NCBI GenBank assembly: GCA_044868005.1
Contig: JBIOVX010000229.1
Location: 1-64,000, forward strand
Length of the DNA: 64,000 nucleotides
Source of the DNA: DATARR01 sp044868005
GTDB lineage: Bacteria; Acidobacteriota; Thermoanaerobaculia; Multivoradales; UBA5704
Direction of reading: 5' to 3'
Shown: in pieces, positions 43,901 to 51,090 of the stretch
How the letters are laid out: each line of letters opens with the position of its first letter
How positions within the stretch are numbered: the stretch's first letter is position 1
Program-made: the position numbers and the translations under genes
The notes under the pieces: model-generated
What the model saw: the letters and a program-made list of their open reading frames with translations, nothing else
Database searches by the model: none
What the model was told of the DNA's origin: nothing

Positions 43901-44991
43901 AGGAGGAGCTCTTCTTCCGCCCAGACTCGCACGCTGGGCTGCACGTCCGTCATGCAACGGGTATAGAAATCCTCGATGATCGTCGCCTGCCCCTTTTTCA
44001 GCACGTCGGCGGTGATCTTCCGCTCTTTGCGCTCGAGCCGCCTGTTGTTGAGCTCGCGGCAGACGAGGCTGAGCAGGGCGGGCTCGACGGTAAGACGATC
44101 CAAAGGAACCGAGTCGTCCGCTGGCTTCCCCGCGCCGGAGCCAGCCACCCAACGCACGATCTGCACCGCCACGTCTTGATCAACCAGGCTCTGGCGCTCC
44201 GCGGGCTTGAGGACCGCCTCCAGCGCCCGCTCCCCGTTCATGGGCATCAGACGTAACCGGTTGCCCAGACCGGAGGCGAGATACTCCTCACTCCAGTCAT
44301 CGAGGTCCGCCCAAAAATCTTCCCGCAGGCTGAGCAAGATCTTGTAGTTGTGACGATCGCGATCGATTCTCTTAGAGGCCTCGGGATAAGACTTCCAGCG
44401 GTCAGCCAGCGCCTCGGGGACGCGCCCCGCCACGAGATCGGCGAGCTCGATTAGGAAGTCTTCGACTCGTTTTGTCAGCTCAGACGGCTGGCCGCGGAGA
44501 GCGAGAAAAACGTCTTCGAATTGGTCGAACACCAGCAGGGGAGTGAGCAGGAGATTATCGCGGCTCCAGAAGTCGGCGTCGCTGCGATGGAGGTACTCCC
44601 AGACGCTCTCCCCAGGGAGAGGGTGAGGCGCCTCCACCGGCTGATCCGGATTCTTCGCCTGATTTAGGATGGCGTCGAAGATCTGCTGGGTTGGGCTGCT
44701 AGAGGAGTCCTTGAAGTCGAACCTGATGCTGACGGGGAAGATCCCTTCACGGCGCAGCTTCGGGAAAAGGCCCGCTCGCAACAGCGATGTCTTGCCCATG
44801 CCGGAGCGGCCCGTGAGCACGGTGACCCGCTGGCGCAAAACGCGCCGGACGAGGGCCCTCTCCTCGCGCTCGCGGCCGTGGAAGAAGCTTTCGTACCGTT
44901 CCTCGAACGAGGCTAGACCAGGCCAGGGATTCTCCGCGTCGACCACTTCGGTGACGGGGCCGACGACGAGGGACGGGAGCGGCTCGGCCAT
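40954..44991 (-). CDS. Membrane-anchored STAND NTPase with C-terminal WD40 propellers
   Basis: This 1345-residue protein has an N-terminal STAND NTPase of the novel STAND (nSTAND1) type (PGLASFEERYESFFHGRE, Walker A GRSGMGKTS at 61-69, Walker B LLVFDQFED near 152-160), a winged-helix/arm region (to ~430), a single membrane span (about 450-469), a charged coiled linker, and about 14-15 WD40 blades (~580-1290), enough for two seven-bladed propellers. The blades are diverged, unlike the STAND protein at 6405. It starts 3 bp after the SIR2-TIR gene's stop, so the two are a coupled operon; it is presumably the sensor/oligomeriser for that effector (inference). Confidence 0.9.
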   Translation of the reverse strand: MAEPLPSLVVGPVTEVVDAENPWPGLASFEERYESFFHGREREERALVRRVLRQRVTVLTGRSGMGKTSLLRAGLFPKLRREGIFPVSIRFDFKDSSSSPTQQIFDAILNQAKNPDQPVEAPHPLPGESVWEYLHRSDADFWSRDNLLLTPLLVFDQFEDVFLALRGQPSELTKRVEDFLIELADLVAGRVPEALADRWKSYPEASKRIDRDRHNYKILLSLREDFWADLDDWSEEYLASGLGNRLRLMPMNGERALEAVLKPAERQSLVDQDVAVQIVRWVAGSGAGKPADDSVPLDRLTVEPALLSLVCRELNNRRLERKERKITADVLKKGQATIIEDFYTRCMTDVQPSVRVWAEEELLLPEGRRDTAALPEDLQKDPAFLSDLRKLQDRRLLRIETREGVERVELTHDVLAPAVRASRDARRQHEREVEEWNQKIADAKKEGRGMLITSIVVGVVAIGAWLLIAKQEAQVAATTAVVERDKTAGEKRDTDHLLALADLRAGTGLVEEGRAAEALAFLARAVQKTSQAPAVPPAKASAVPPAEALTPDPLGLAVRSAILEQLLRRNWPLAEGDLPFEGQIQTISFDSEGRLLAVTSSDQSSSEQGLWLRMKELDPAGSIQKVSLPFPAPVESASLSPDGRRLVVATADGQCQLWDVGTQHPVGGIVQVGEPLEQVILAPNGRTALALLDKGRLRLWDLEAGRALSPLRRQSKVAKQFRAAEFSRDGRYFVTATDDFTAQVWAASSGAPVGKPLLHRGVVLSARFGPDGRRVVTASADGTARVWETRTGRPVGAPLRHRDVVRWAELSPKDKDGRIVATASWDYTARLWDAASGKPIGEEMRHRGRIQSVQFSPDGRFVITASSDGTARIWDAQSGCPTHEPLNVWQALAFAGFSPDGRHVFTQSDTRLRLWDVEPTRAREAVLQPDRQAVVPGPEFICRPSLGRESSGRPEVIQNVTPLPGAAARLSRQGNLLAVARERKVRLYKLRLYQWGTDRTLTTVPTVFALEGEVAAVALSPDGSRLAAAWNWGSTAEGSPDSGKVRVWDTATGRTLADPPLKGPFSSLDFDPAGERLAIAWWNGRVDLWTDGDLSPAPLKDKAQRGKNEHLAAIRFSQDGKKLAAAYWDYTAQQWNLGSGEAMFPMKHQGRVFSVEFSPDGTRLVTATSNGMARETLANSKEALSYMVHPYSVWTAEFGPETSDVRRIVTVAADGRVRIWEPTSGQIIGVLDLPKPAISAQFLPDGQTLVTVSNDGSVRLWDTPTASPADSSELAELAEVVSGFQVNKRGIAAYRPSLMDKLAELRRSAKGDSEGQAPASALVRWFFADRGHRTYSPLQSISPAK

Positions 44992-44994
44992 GTC

Positions 44995-46437
44995 TCAGTC
45001 CGGTCGTGGCGGTTTCTGCGCCGCGCGGAAGACCTCTTTTACCCGATTGACGAACGCGTCGTCCGGTTCGCCGCCGGACAGCCGAATCCAGAGCTGATCT
45101 CGAAGGCCCGTAGGAAGCGTCGGGTCGTCGGCCTTAATGCCGTCGATCGCCACCGGAAGGATGAACATCCGGTTGGAGGGCAGATCTCTTGCGCGCTCGA
45201 GGGCCCAGGTCCACTCGCGCCGATAGTAACGGGCTTCCCAGTCCCGCGTGCTCTCTGATAGGACCAGAATGAAGACGAAGCTCCGCTCGATGGCCCGCTT
45301 GATCTCGTTATTCAGGACCTCGCCGCCGCGCAGGTTCTGACGGTCGACCCACACTGACAGGTTCTCCGCCTCCAGCCGGGAACGGATCTTGTCCACCGCC
45401 ACCGCGTCTTCGCTGGCATAGCTCAAGAAGATCTTGCCGTCGGAACGCGGCTCGACCGGAGGCCGTGGCGTCCGCCGGCCTCTCTCGTCCCAACGCCGGT
45501 AGAGCTCATCGACGAACGCCACCGAATCCCCGCTGCGGAAGGAGGTGGTGTGACGGCAGAAGCTCTCCAGGAAGGGAGCCAGAGTGTTATCCGCCAGCAG
45601 CCGCGGATCAGCGAGGAAGTCCTTGCGCTTCGCCTGCACGTCCCACAACCGCTCGTCCTGGGTGGAGAGGCGGATGAAGAAGCGGGCCAGCCATTCCGAG
45701 AAGCTGCTCCCGATAATGAGGAGATGCCCCTTGTTGAACTCGCCGAACAGCGTAGCGGGAGGGCTCTTGTGCAGCAGGTGGAAGAACTCGAGGACGTCCT
45801 CCTCGGTCACCGCAAAGTCCTGGGCCTTGTTGGAGAGCCGGCCGAGCAGGTGATAGACGAACGTCTCCCGATCGGGATCGAAGGTCTCTGGCAGGTCCAC
45901 GACCCGCCGCTTGTCGCGCACGGAGAATCCCCGCACCTGCAAGTCCTCCTCCCTGCGTACCTGGCGCAAGGCACGCTCCAGCAGCGGGTCGAAGGTGGTG
46001 GTCACGAAGATGCGGAAAGGGAGCTCTGCGAGCTTGAGGAGCGGCTTCGGCACCGGCACGGCGTCGGCACCGGACTCCTCCAGGAATTCGGCCAGCTTCA
46101 GATAAATCCGGTAGAGGTCTTGCGGCGGCGGCGTCTGGTTGAGGTATCGGTAGATCACCCGGTTCAGGGTCAGCGGCTCGGCCATTGGCGGCTCGCCCGG
46201 CGCGGGCGTAGGCGGCTCCTGCCCGAGCTCCTTGGCGAGCTTTTTCGCCAGATAGGTATCGAGGCTTTCTGGCCGGCCTCCAATATCCAGCACCAGCAGG
46301 TCTTGGCCGACGATCGGAATGACCGAGCCATCCTCGACATAGCGGAGCAGAGGATCCCAGAATCCATCCCAAGCGGGCACCCCCTGCGGTGATGGAGCTT
46401 GAACGCCTCCGTCGGTCGATGGTTCGACGCCACTCAT
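44995..46437 (-). CDS. SIR2-like and TIR domain fusion protein
   Basis: This 480-residue protein has two NAD-acting folds. Residues ~25-300 form a SIR2_2-like domain (GSVIPIVGQDLL, FVTTTFDPLLERAL, VYHLLGR with His196, LLIIGSSFSEWL). Residues 334-475 form a TIR domain (GKIFLSYASEDA, VWVDRQNLRGGEVLNNEI, candidate catalytic Glu408 in RREW). In known defence SIR2 domains the motif is TTN-[FY]-D with a catalytic Asn; here it is TTTFD, so SIR2 may be non-catalytic while TIR remains intact-looking. A GGAG lies 6 bases upstream of the ATG and a good promoter precedes it. It is first in the two-gene operon with the STAND-WD40 gene. Confidence 0.88.
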   Translation of the reverse strand: MSGVEPSTDGGVQAPSPQGVPAWDGFWDPLLRYVEDGSVIPIVGQDLLVLDIGGRPESLDTYLAKKLAKELGQEPPTPAPGEPPMAEPLTLNRVIYRYLNQTPPPQDLYRIYLKLAEFLEESGADAVPVPKPLLKLAELPFRIFVTTTFDPLLERALRQVRREEDLQVRGFSVRDKRRVVDLPETFDPDRETFVYHLLGRLSNKAQDFAVTEEDVLEFFHLLHKSPPATLFGEFNKGHLLIIGSSFSEWLARFFIRLSTQDERLWDVQAKRKDFLADPRLLADNTLAPFLESFCRHTTSFRSGDSVAFVDELYRRWDERGRRTPRPPVEPRSDGKIFLSYASEDAVAVDKIRSRLEAENLSVWVDRQNLRGGEVLNNEIKRAIERSFVFILVLSESTRDWEARYYRREWTWALERARDLPSNRMFILPVAIDGIKADDPTLPTGLRDQLWIRLSGGEPDDAFVNRVKEVFRAAQKPPRPD

Positions 46438-46456
46438 CTTGATCTCCAGGTTAAAC

Positions 46457-46489
46457 GAGTATTTTACTCCTGGAGGATTGTCTCCACAA
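46457..46489 (-). promoter_or_regulatory. Promoter and operator-like palindrome of the SIR2-TIR operon
   Basis: On the minus strand a TTGTGG -35 (plus-strand 46484-46489) and a TAAAAT -10 (46461-46466) are separated by exactly 17 bp. The -10 lies inside the palindrome GAGTA-TTT-TACTC (46457-46469), a natural repressor-site layout. The start codon follows 20 bases on, with GGAG near it. The hexamers are seen; regulation is inference. Confidence 0.65.
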
Positions 46490-46527
46490 GGGTGCGTGAA
46501 CGTGAATAAGTCGCCGGCCCGCGCCGC

Positions 46528-47910
46528 CTACGCCGTCCGCTTGAAGACCCAGATGAACATCTGGATGTATTCCGCCTTGCCGTCCGTTCCGGGGACGATC
46601 AGGAACTCCTGCGGCGTGCCTCCCTCGGGCGTGACGGAGAAGCGGTGCTCGCCGATCTTGGTGATGGGCAGCTCGGCGCCGAAGCGCTTGAGGACGAGCC
46701 GGCCTTCCTTCACCGCGATCTCCATCGGCCAGCGGTTCGCGTAGGTTCCGGTGTAGGAGGCCATCTCCTCAGGGGACATTGGCAGCGGCTCAGGCCGGGA
46801 CGCGCTCGTCGCAGGAGCCTTGGGACCCAGCAGCAGATCGAAGGCCGCCTCGAGAGTCTTCTTCAGACGGGCACCCTCCCGGTTGACAAGGGCGATCACG
46901 GCGGCGCGGCGCTCCGGGAACATCTGGATCTCGGCGGCGTATCCCGGCAGCTCGCCGCCATGCTCGGCCCGGCGCAGCCCGCGATCGTCCTGCAGGAACC
47001 AGCCATAGCCGTAGGCGCCACGGACGAAGACGTTGGTGGGGATCTCGACGTGCGGCGCGAGGAGCTTGGCGGCCACGCCGGCAGGAAGCGCCTGGCGGCC
47101 GTCCACCTTGCCGTCGTTCAGCAGCGCGATCACGAAGCGGCTGAGATCCATGAGGCTTGTAAAGGCATAGCCGGCCGGCCAGAGGCGGGTATCGTCCGCC
47201 AAGGGCCGCACGACCTTCAGCTCACCCTCGCCGCTGGCGTCGTGCCCCATGGCCAGCGAGGGGAAGGTCATGGCCATCACGGGACGCAGCGTCGTATGGG
47301 TCATACCGAGGGGACGGAACAGCGCCTCGTCCATGACGTCCGCGTACGGCTTGCCCGCGGCGGCTTCCAAGGCATAGCCCGCCAGGGCATAGCCGGCGTT
47401 CGAGTAGGAGAAAGCCCGGCCGGGCGCCACGAGCACGTCTTCATCCTGGAGGGAGCGCACGAAGGCCCCTAGAGCCTCCTCGCCGTGAAGGCCGTCGTTT
47501 CCCGGCACCCCCTTCAAGCCCGCGGTCTGAGACAGGAGCTGGTGCAGAGTGAGCTTCGAGACGCTCTGAGCGAGACCGGGGACGTAGCTCCCCACTGGAG
47601 CGTCTAGGCGGACCTTCCCCGCCGCCTGGACGGCCGCCGCCGTCATCATCTTGGTCACCGAGCCGACGTGAAAGACCGTTTCGGGAGTCACCGGCGTTCC
47701 CGCCTCCACATTTGCCACGCCGAAGCCTTTGGCGAAGATCACGCGATCGCCACTGACGACGGCCACCGCCGCTCCCGGCGTGCGGGTCGCGGCCAGCTCG
47801 TCGCGGACGACCCTTTCCAGCGTTTCGAAGCCGGAGAGCGGCTGACCCAAGCCCGGCGCCGCCAGCGAGACGATCCAGAGACACCGGAGCAACAATGTTC
47901 CGCAGTTCAT
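46528..47910 (-). CDS. Secreted class C beta-lactamase-like serine hydrolase
   Basis: This 460-residue penicillin-binding-protein-fold hydrolase has a signal peptide (LLLRCLWIVSLAAPGLG). The catalytic SxxK is SVTK at residues 84-87, the YxN motif is YSN, and the third motif region reads HGGELPGY. A C-terminal lipocalin-like domain (TGTYANRWPMEIAVKEGRLVL) is common in serine hydrolases of this kind. It may act as peptidase or esterase rather than antibiotic lactamase. It starts with a TGATG overlap on the Sel1 gene and is the last gene of the long overlapped operon. Confidence 0.88.
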   Translation of the reverse strand: MNCGTLLLRCLWIVSLAAPGLGQPLSGFETLERVVRDELAATRTPGAAVAVVSGDRVIFAKGFGVANVEAGTPVTPETVFHVGSVTKMMTAAAVQAAGKVRLDAPVGSYVPGLAQSVSKLTLHQLLSQTAGLKGVPGNDGLHGEEALGAFVRSLQDEDVLVAPGRAFSYSNAGYALAGYALEAAAGKPYADVMDEALFRPLGMTHTTLRPVMAMTFPSLAMGHDASGEGELKVVRPLADDTRLWPAGYAFTSLMDLSRFVIALLNDGKVDGRQALPAGVAAKLLAPHVEIPTNVFVRGAYGYGWFLQDDRGLRRAEHGGELPGYAAEIQMFPERRAAVIALVNREGARLKKTLEAAFDLLLGPKAPATSASRPEPLPMSPEEMASYTGTYANRWPMEIAVKEGRLVLKRFGAELPITKIGEHRFSVTPEGGTPQEFLIVPGTDGKAEYIQMFIWVFKRTA

Positions 47911-48701
47911 CAGCGTTCCATTCCCCGTGGGAGAGTTCCAAGGGAGTGGAGGAGCTTCAAGGCCGCGCGATTGTCATGATCCCACGCCAATTGAAGGTAA
48001 TGAATCGCCTTGTCCCGCTCGACGGCTCCCGTCTCACCGTTCGCGTAGATCTCGCCCAGGGCGAAGTAGCTGAGCTTGGGATCGCTTTCCGCCGCGCGCT
48101 CATACCATGAGATCGCTTGCTGAACGTCCTTCTTGACTCCTTCTCCAAAGCGGTAGCAGGCAGCGAGATTGAACATCCCATCCGAGCAGCCGGCCAGGGC
48201 CGACTTTTCGAAGAGGGTGATGAGGTCCTTGGCCACTCCTTCGCCAAAACTATATCGATTGCCAAGCGTGAACAGCGCTTTGGGATCGCCCGCTTCGGCC
48301 TGCGCAACCAACTCTTGCATACCTGCCTTGGCGCGGGCCCCCTCCTGCTCCGCCTGGAAAGCCTCGAAGCGTCGCTGGAACTTCTTCTCGTCCGCTTTTG
48401 TGATCGAGCCCTCATCTTGAGGATCGAAGAAGACCATCCCTTCCCTCTTGGCGAAGGCGATGAACCAATCGCCGACTTCCATCGCAGTGCTGCTGGACAT
48501 GCTCAGAAGTATGCCGAATGGTGAAAGATCCAATTCAAACGACCGATCAGGGAAGGCCTTGTTGATCTCGTCACGCAGCCTGTCGTCGAGAGGTGCAGCC
48601 TCGGCACAATCTACGCCTTCAGCCAGCAGGAGATAACAGAGACCGGACGTAATCCTGGGGGGGACCTCCTTCCATTTCCAAAGAGCGTAATCGATGCTCA
48701 T
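47910..48701 (-). CDS. Sel1-repeat protein
   Basis: This 263-residue cytoplasmic protein has a ~115-residue N-terminal region I cannot assign (begins MSIDYALWKWKE), followed by three or four Sel1-type repeats (GDPKALFTLGNRYSFGEGV, SDGMFNLAACYRFGEGV, PKLSYFALGEIYANG). Sel1 repeats mediate protein contacts and are frequent in signalling and toxin-immunity settings. GGAGG lies 5 bases before the ATG. It is coupled to the next gene by a 1-bp TGATG overlap. Confidence 0.82.
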   Translation of the reverse strand: MSIDYALWKWKEVPPRITSGLCYLLLAEGVDCAEAAPLDDRLRDEINKAFPDRSFELDLSPFGILLSMSSSTAMEVGDWFIAFAKREGMVFFDPQDEGSITKADEKKFQRRFEAFQAEQEGARAKAGMQELVAQAEAGDPKALFTLGNRYSFGEGVAKDLITLFEKSALAGCSDGMFNLAACYRFGEGVKKDVQQAISWYERAAESDPKLSYFALGEIYANGETGAVERDKAIHYLQLAWDHDNRAALKLLHSLGTLPRGMER

Positions 48702-48719
48702 AACGGCCTCCGTGGGTGC

Positions 48720-49406
48720 TCATGGCGCCGAAAGGAACCGCAGGATCTCGCGCATCAGGCGCTCTCCCTGGTCCGTCTGGAAAAGATACTGCGCGTGAGC
48801 GGAACCCTCGAGGATAACCAACTCTTTCGGACCCGGAGTGTGCTCGTACTGCTCGCGAATCTTGGGTAGCCGTGGTTTGTCTCCCGGGCCGAGATCGCCG
48901 CGGGCGACGATGAACAGCTTGCGGCCCTTGATCTTCTCGGGTTTGCTGCTCGCCGTGGCCGCGAGCAACACCAGCCGATCGATCTCGCCCGGTTTGGCCG
49001 CGATCGACGCCTCGGCGGCCGCACCGCCTCCCATGCTGCCCCCAATCACGGACACGCTCTTGGCGCCTGTCTTGCGCAGATAGCGGACCGCGGCCAGCAC
49101 GTCCAAGTGGAGCGGAGCGCTGAGAGGATCGGCCTGTCCTGGCCCCCTCGACTGGCCGTATCCTCGGAAGTCCAGGGCCAGGACGCGAAATCCGGCCGCC
49201 GCGAGGAGCTCAGCTTGTGGGCTCCAGCTCTCCTTGTTGAAACGGCCTCCATGAGCCAGCACGACGCCACGATGACCCTTCCCATAAATATCGGCGTAGA
49301 TAAGACCGCCGTCCTGGGCCGGAAAGGAGACGTGCTGCTGCGCTTGCAGAAAGGAGGGGTGCGCGAGCATCCCTGCAACCAGCATGGCGACAATGCCTCT
49401 CATCAA
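48720..49406 (-). CDS. Secreted alpha/beta hydrolase
   Basis: This 228-residue exported hydrolase has a signal peptide (GIVAMLVAGMLAHPSFLQAQ). Its nucleophile elbow is GGSMGG in place of the usual GxSxG first Gly-x-Ser-x-Gly spacing (SVIGGSMGGG fits G-x-S-x-G). FRGYGQSRG and the late His in SAHAQYL also fit the fold. It is a small member similar to dienelactone-hydrolase-like or acyl-hydrolase proteins. The gene overlaps the upstream GNAT gene by 4 bp (ATGA). The substrate is unknown. Confidence 0.83.
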   Translation of the reverse strand: MMRGIVAMLVAGMLAHPSFLQAQQHVSFPAQDGGLIYADIYGKGHRGVVLAHGGRFNKESWSPQAELLAAAGFRVLALDFRGYGQSRGPGQADPLSAPLHLDVLAAVRYLRKTGAKSVSVIGGSMGGGAAAEASIAAKPGEIDRLVLLAATASSKPEKIKGRKLFIVARGDLGPGDKPRLPKIREQYEHTPGPKELVILEGSAHAQYLFQTDQGERLMREILRFLSAP

Positions 49407-50194
49407 AGCTGACCTTTCAGATGCAGGGTCTCAAACTTCACGGTCGCGCCCACGCCGATGAGCATAGCGCTCAGGCGGGCATCGTCCTCGGCAACGAGCT
49501 GCACAAGCTCGTGAGTGGGCACATGGACGCGGATGGCCCTGAGGAGCGGCGCGACGGCACCGGTCTCCACGACTCGGAAGGGAAACGCGCCAGTAAAATT
49601 CGGATCGAAGACGGCCACGCCCGTCGGATTCTGCTCGGAGACGGCCTCGAAAAGGAGACGGCCCACACTGCGCGCGTAGGCCAGTTGACCTCGCGGGAGA
49701 TCGAAGAGACCTTCGAGGATCGAATCCCGCGCGGGCGCCAACACTCGCGCGACCGCCGAGCCGTAAGGAAGGGATTCCAGGGCTGTCCAGGGAAACCGCA
49801 GAGCCGTCGCCGCGTACTGAGCGTTCATCCCCATCCCCTGGTACAACGCGAGAGCGGCGTGATTGTCCACCTCTACGTTCAGGCGCCAGAATCTCTTGCC
49901 GTTGCTGCGCAGGCGTCCGGCGACGTCTTGCATCAAGGCGCGGCCGACGCCTCGTCTCTGTGCCCGCGGCGCCACGACAAGGTGCCGGATGTAGCCGGTG
50001 TCCTCGTACTCCTGAAAAAAGCAGTAGCCGACGACGTCCTCGCCGGCCACAGCAACCAGGGTGTAGGGAGCGAGAACCGACTCCCAGATCTGGCGCGGCG
50101 GGACGGGATCGTCGACCCCCAGCTCGGGAAACAGGCTGGCGAACGCGGCATAGTCGCCGCCGGAGGCCGGCCGGATCGCGAGCTCGGGCGTCAT
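49403..50194 (-). CDS. GNAT acetyltransferase with extra C-terminal domain
   Basis: This 263-residue protein has an N-terminal GNAT domain (1-150) with the acetyl-CoA motif LVVAPRAQRRGVGRALM and NHAALALYQGMGM. The remaining ~110 residues (from about FPWTALESLPYG) are GNAT-like in alternation (ALPFRVVETGAVAPLLRAI), so it could be a double-GNAT protein with a degenerate second half. It overlaps both the preceding small gene and the following hydrolase gene by 4 bp each. Confidence 0.85.
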   Translation of the reverse strand: MTPELAIRPASGGDYAAFASLFPELGVDDPVPPRQIWESVLAPYTLVAVAGEDVVGYCFFQEYEDTGYIRHLVVAPRAQRRGVGRALMQDVAGRLRSNGKRFWRLNVEVDNHAALALYQGMGMNAQYAATALRFPWTALESLPYGSAVARVLAPARDSILEGLFDLPRGQLAYARSVGRLLFEAVSEQNPTGVAVFDPNFTGAFPFRVVETGAVAPLLRAIRVHVPTHELVQLVAEDDARLSAMLIGVGATVKFETLHLKGQL

Positions 50195-50283
50195 AAGGAA
50201 AACAATTGCTGCAGTAACCGCTTGGCTTCGTCCAGACCTTCCTCCGTGACCGCTTGATCGATCTTTTCTTCGTTCAAAGTCAT
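50191..50283 (-). CDS. 30-residue coupled small protein
   Basis: This is a short open frame, MTLNEEKIDQAVTEE followed by a helical KRLLQQLFSL end, with a GAGGG 7 bases before the ATG and an ATGA overlap with the GNAT gene. Its acidic amphipathic helix and position make it a plausible coupled leader or small subunit. Evidence is limited to the ribosome site and overlap; there is no family. Confidence 0.4.
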   Translation of the reverse strand: MTLNEEKIDQAVTEEGLDEAKRLLQQLFSL

Positions 50284-50308
50284 GTCCTTACCCTCTTCCT
50301 CCTGGCTT

Positions 50309-51090
50309 TCACACGTAAAGAAAGCCCTCGGCGTAGCGCACGGTCCTCGCGGCGATTCTGACCCTGTCCTCGAGAACCTCGCACCAGAGCTCGCCTCCAC
50401 GCTGGGAGAGCTGGAGAGCGTGGAGGCGACGCTGTCCTAGCCTCTTCGTCCAGTACGGCGCCAACGTACAGTGCGACGAGCCGGTGGCGGCGTCTTCAGG
50501 GATCCCCATCTTGGGAGCGAAGTACCGGGAGACGAAGTCGGCCGTTTCTCCCTTCGCCGTGACGATCACGCCACGGCCCTCGACCGCTCGCAACAACTCC
50601 ATATCCGGAGCAATGGCGCGGATGTCTGCCTCTGCCTCGTACACGGCAAGATAACCTGGCCCTTTCAGGATCTCCGCCGGTTCCCGGCCCAAGGCGCGCA
50701 CGAGATCCTCGGGTCGGGTTTCGCACGGCACAGCCTCCTGAACGGGGAAATCCAGAGAGAGGAGCGGACCCTGCTTGACCACGGGGAAGGTCCCACCCTG
50801 CGCCCGAAAAGTGACGGATTCCCTGGCCGGATCCAGGACCTCTAAACGACGGTCGCGGCGGCTAGCGTGCCATGCCCGCAAAGCTCCAGCTCGACCGTGG
50901 GAGTAAACCAGCGCAAGGCATAATGATCCTGCTCCTCGACGAAGAAGGCGGTGACGGGAAGACTGTTTTCCCGGGTGATGAGCTGCAGGGTCTCGTCGTC
51001 CAGCCAACCATCCAGAGGGCAGACCATGGCTGGATTGCCGGAGAAGACTTTCCCGGCGAAAGCGTCGATATGATAGGCAGGGATCTTCAA
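50309..51090 (-). pseudogene. PhzF-family isomerase with a single-base frameshift
   Basis: The two parts of a PhzF-like protein (diaminopimelate-epimerase fold) lie in different frames. The N-terminal part begins IPAYHIDAFAGKVFSGNPAMV and runs to CGHGTLAAATVV. The continuation LEVLDPARESVTF runs to the usual end PEDAATGSSHCTLAPY and beyond. The switch is near 50848-50852, in a short T-run (GTCGTTTAGAGG on the minus strand), where adding one base restores a 260-residue enzyme. Total length 782 bp is one short of a codon multiple. The TTG at 51090 overlaps the upstream gene's stop by 4 bp. It may be a true decay or a sequencing error. Confidence 0.85.

Noticed and set aside
46528..47910. The class C-like hydrolase as an antibiotic-resistance beta-lactamase
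   Set aside because: The fold and SxxK/YxN motifs are shared by many peptidases and esterases, and the extra C-terminal domain and operon context do not support a resistance role.
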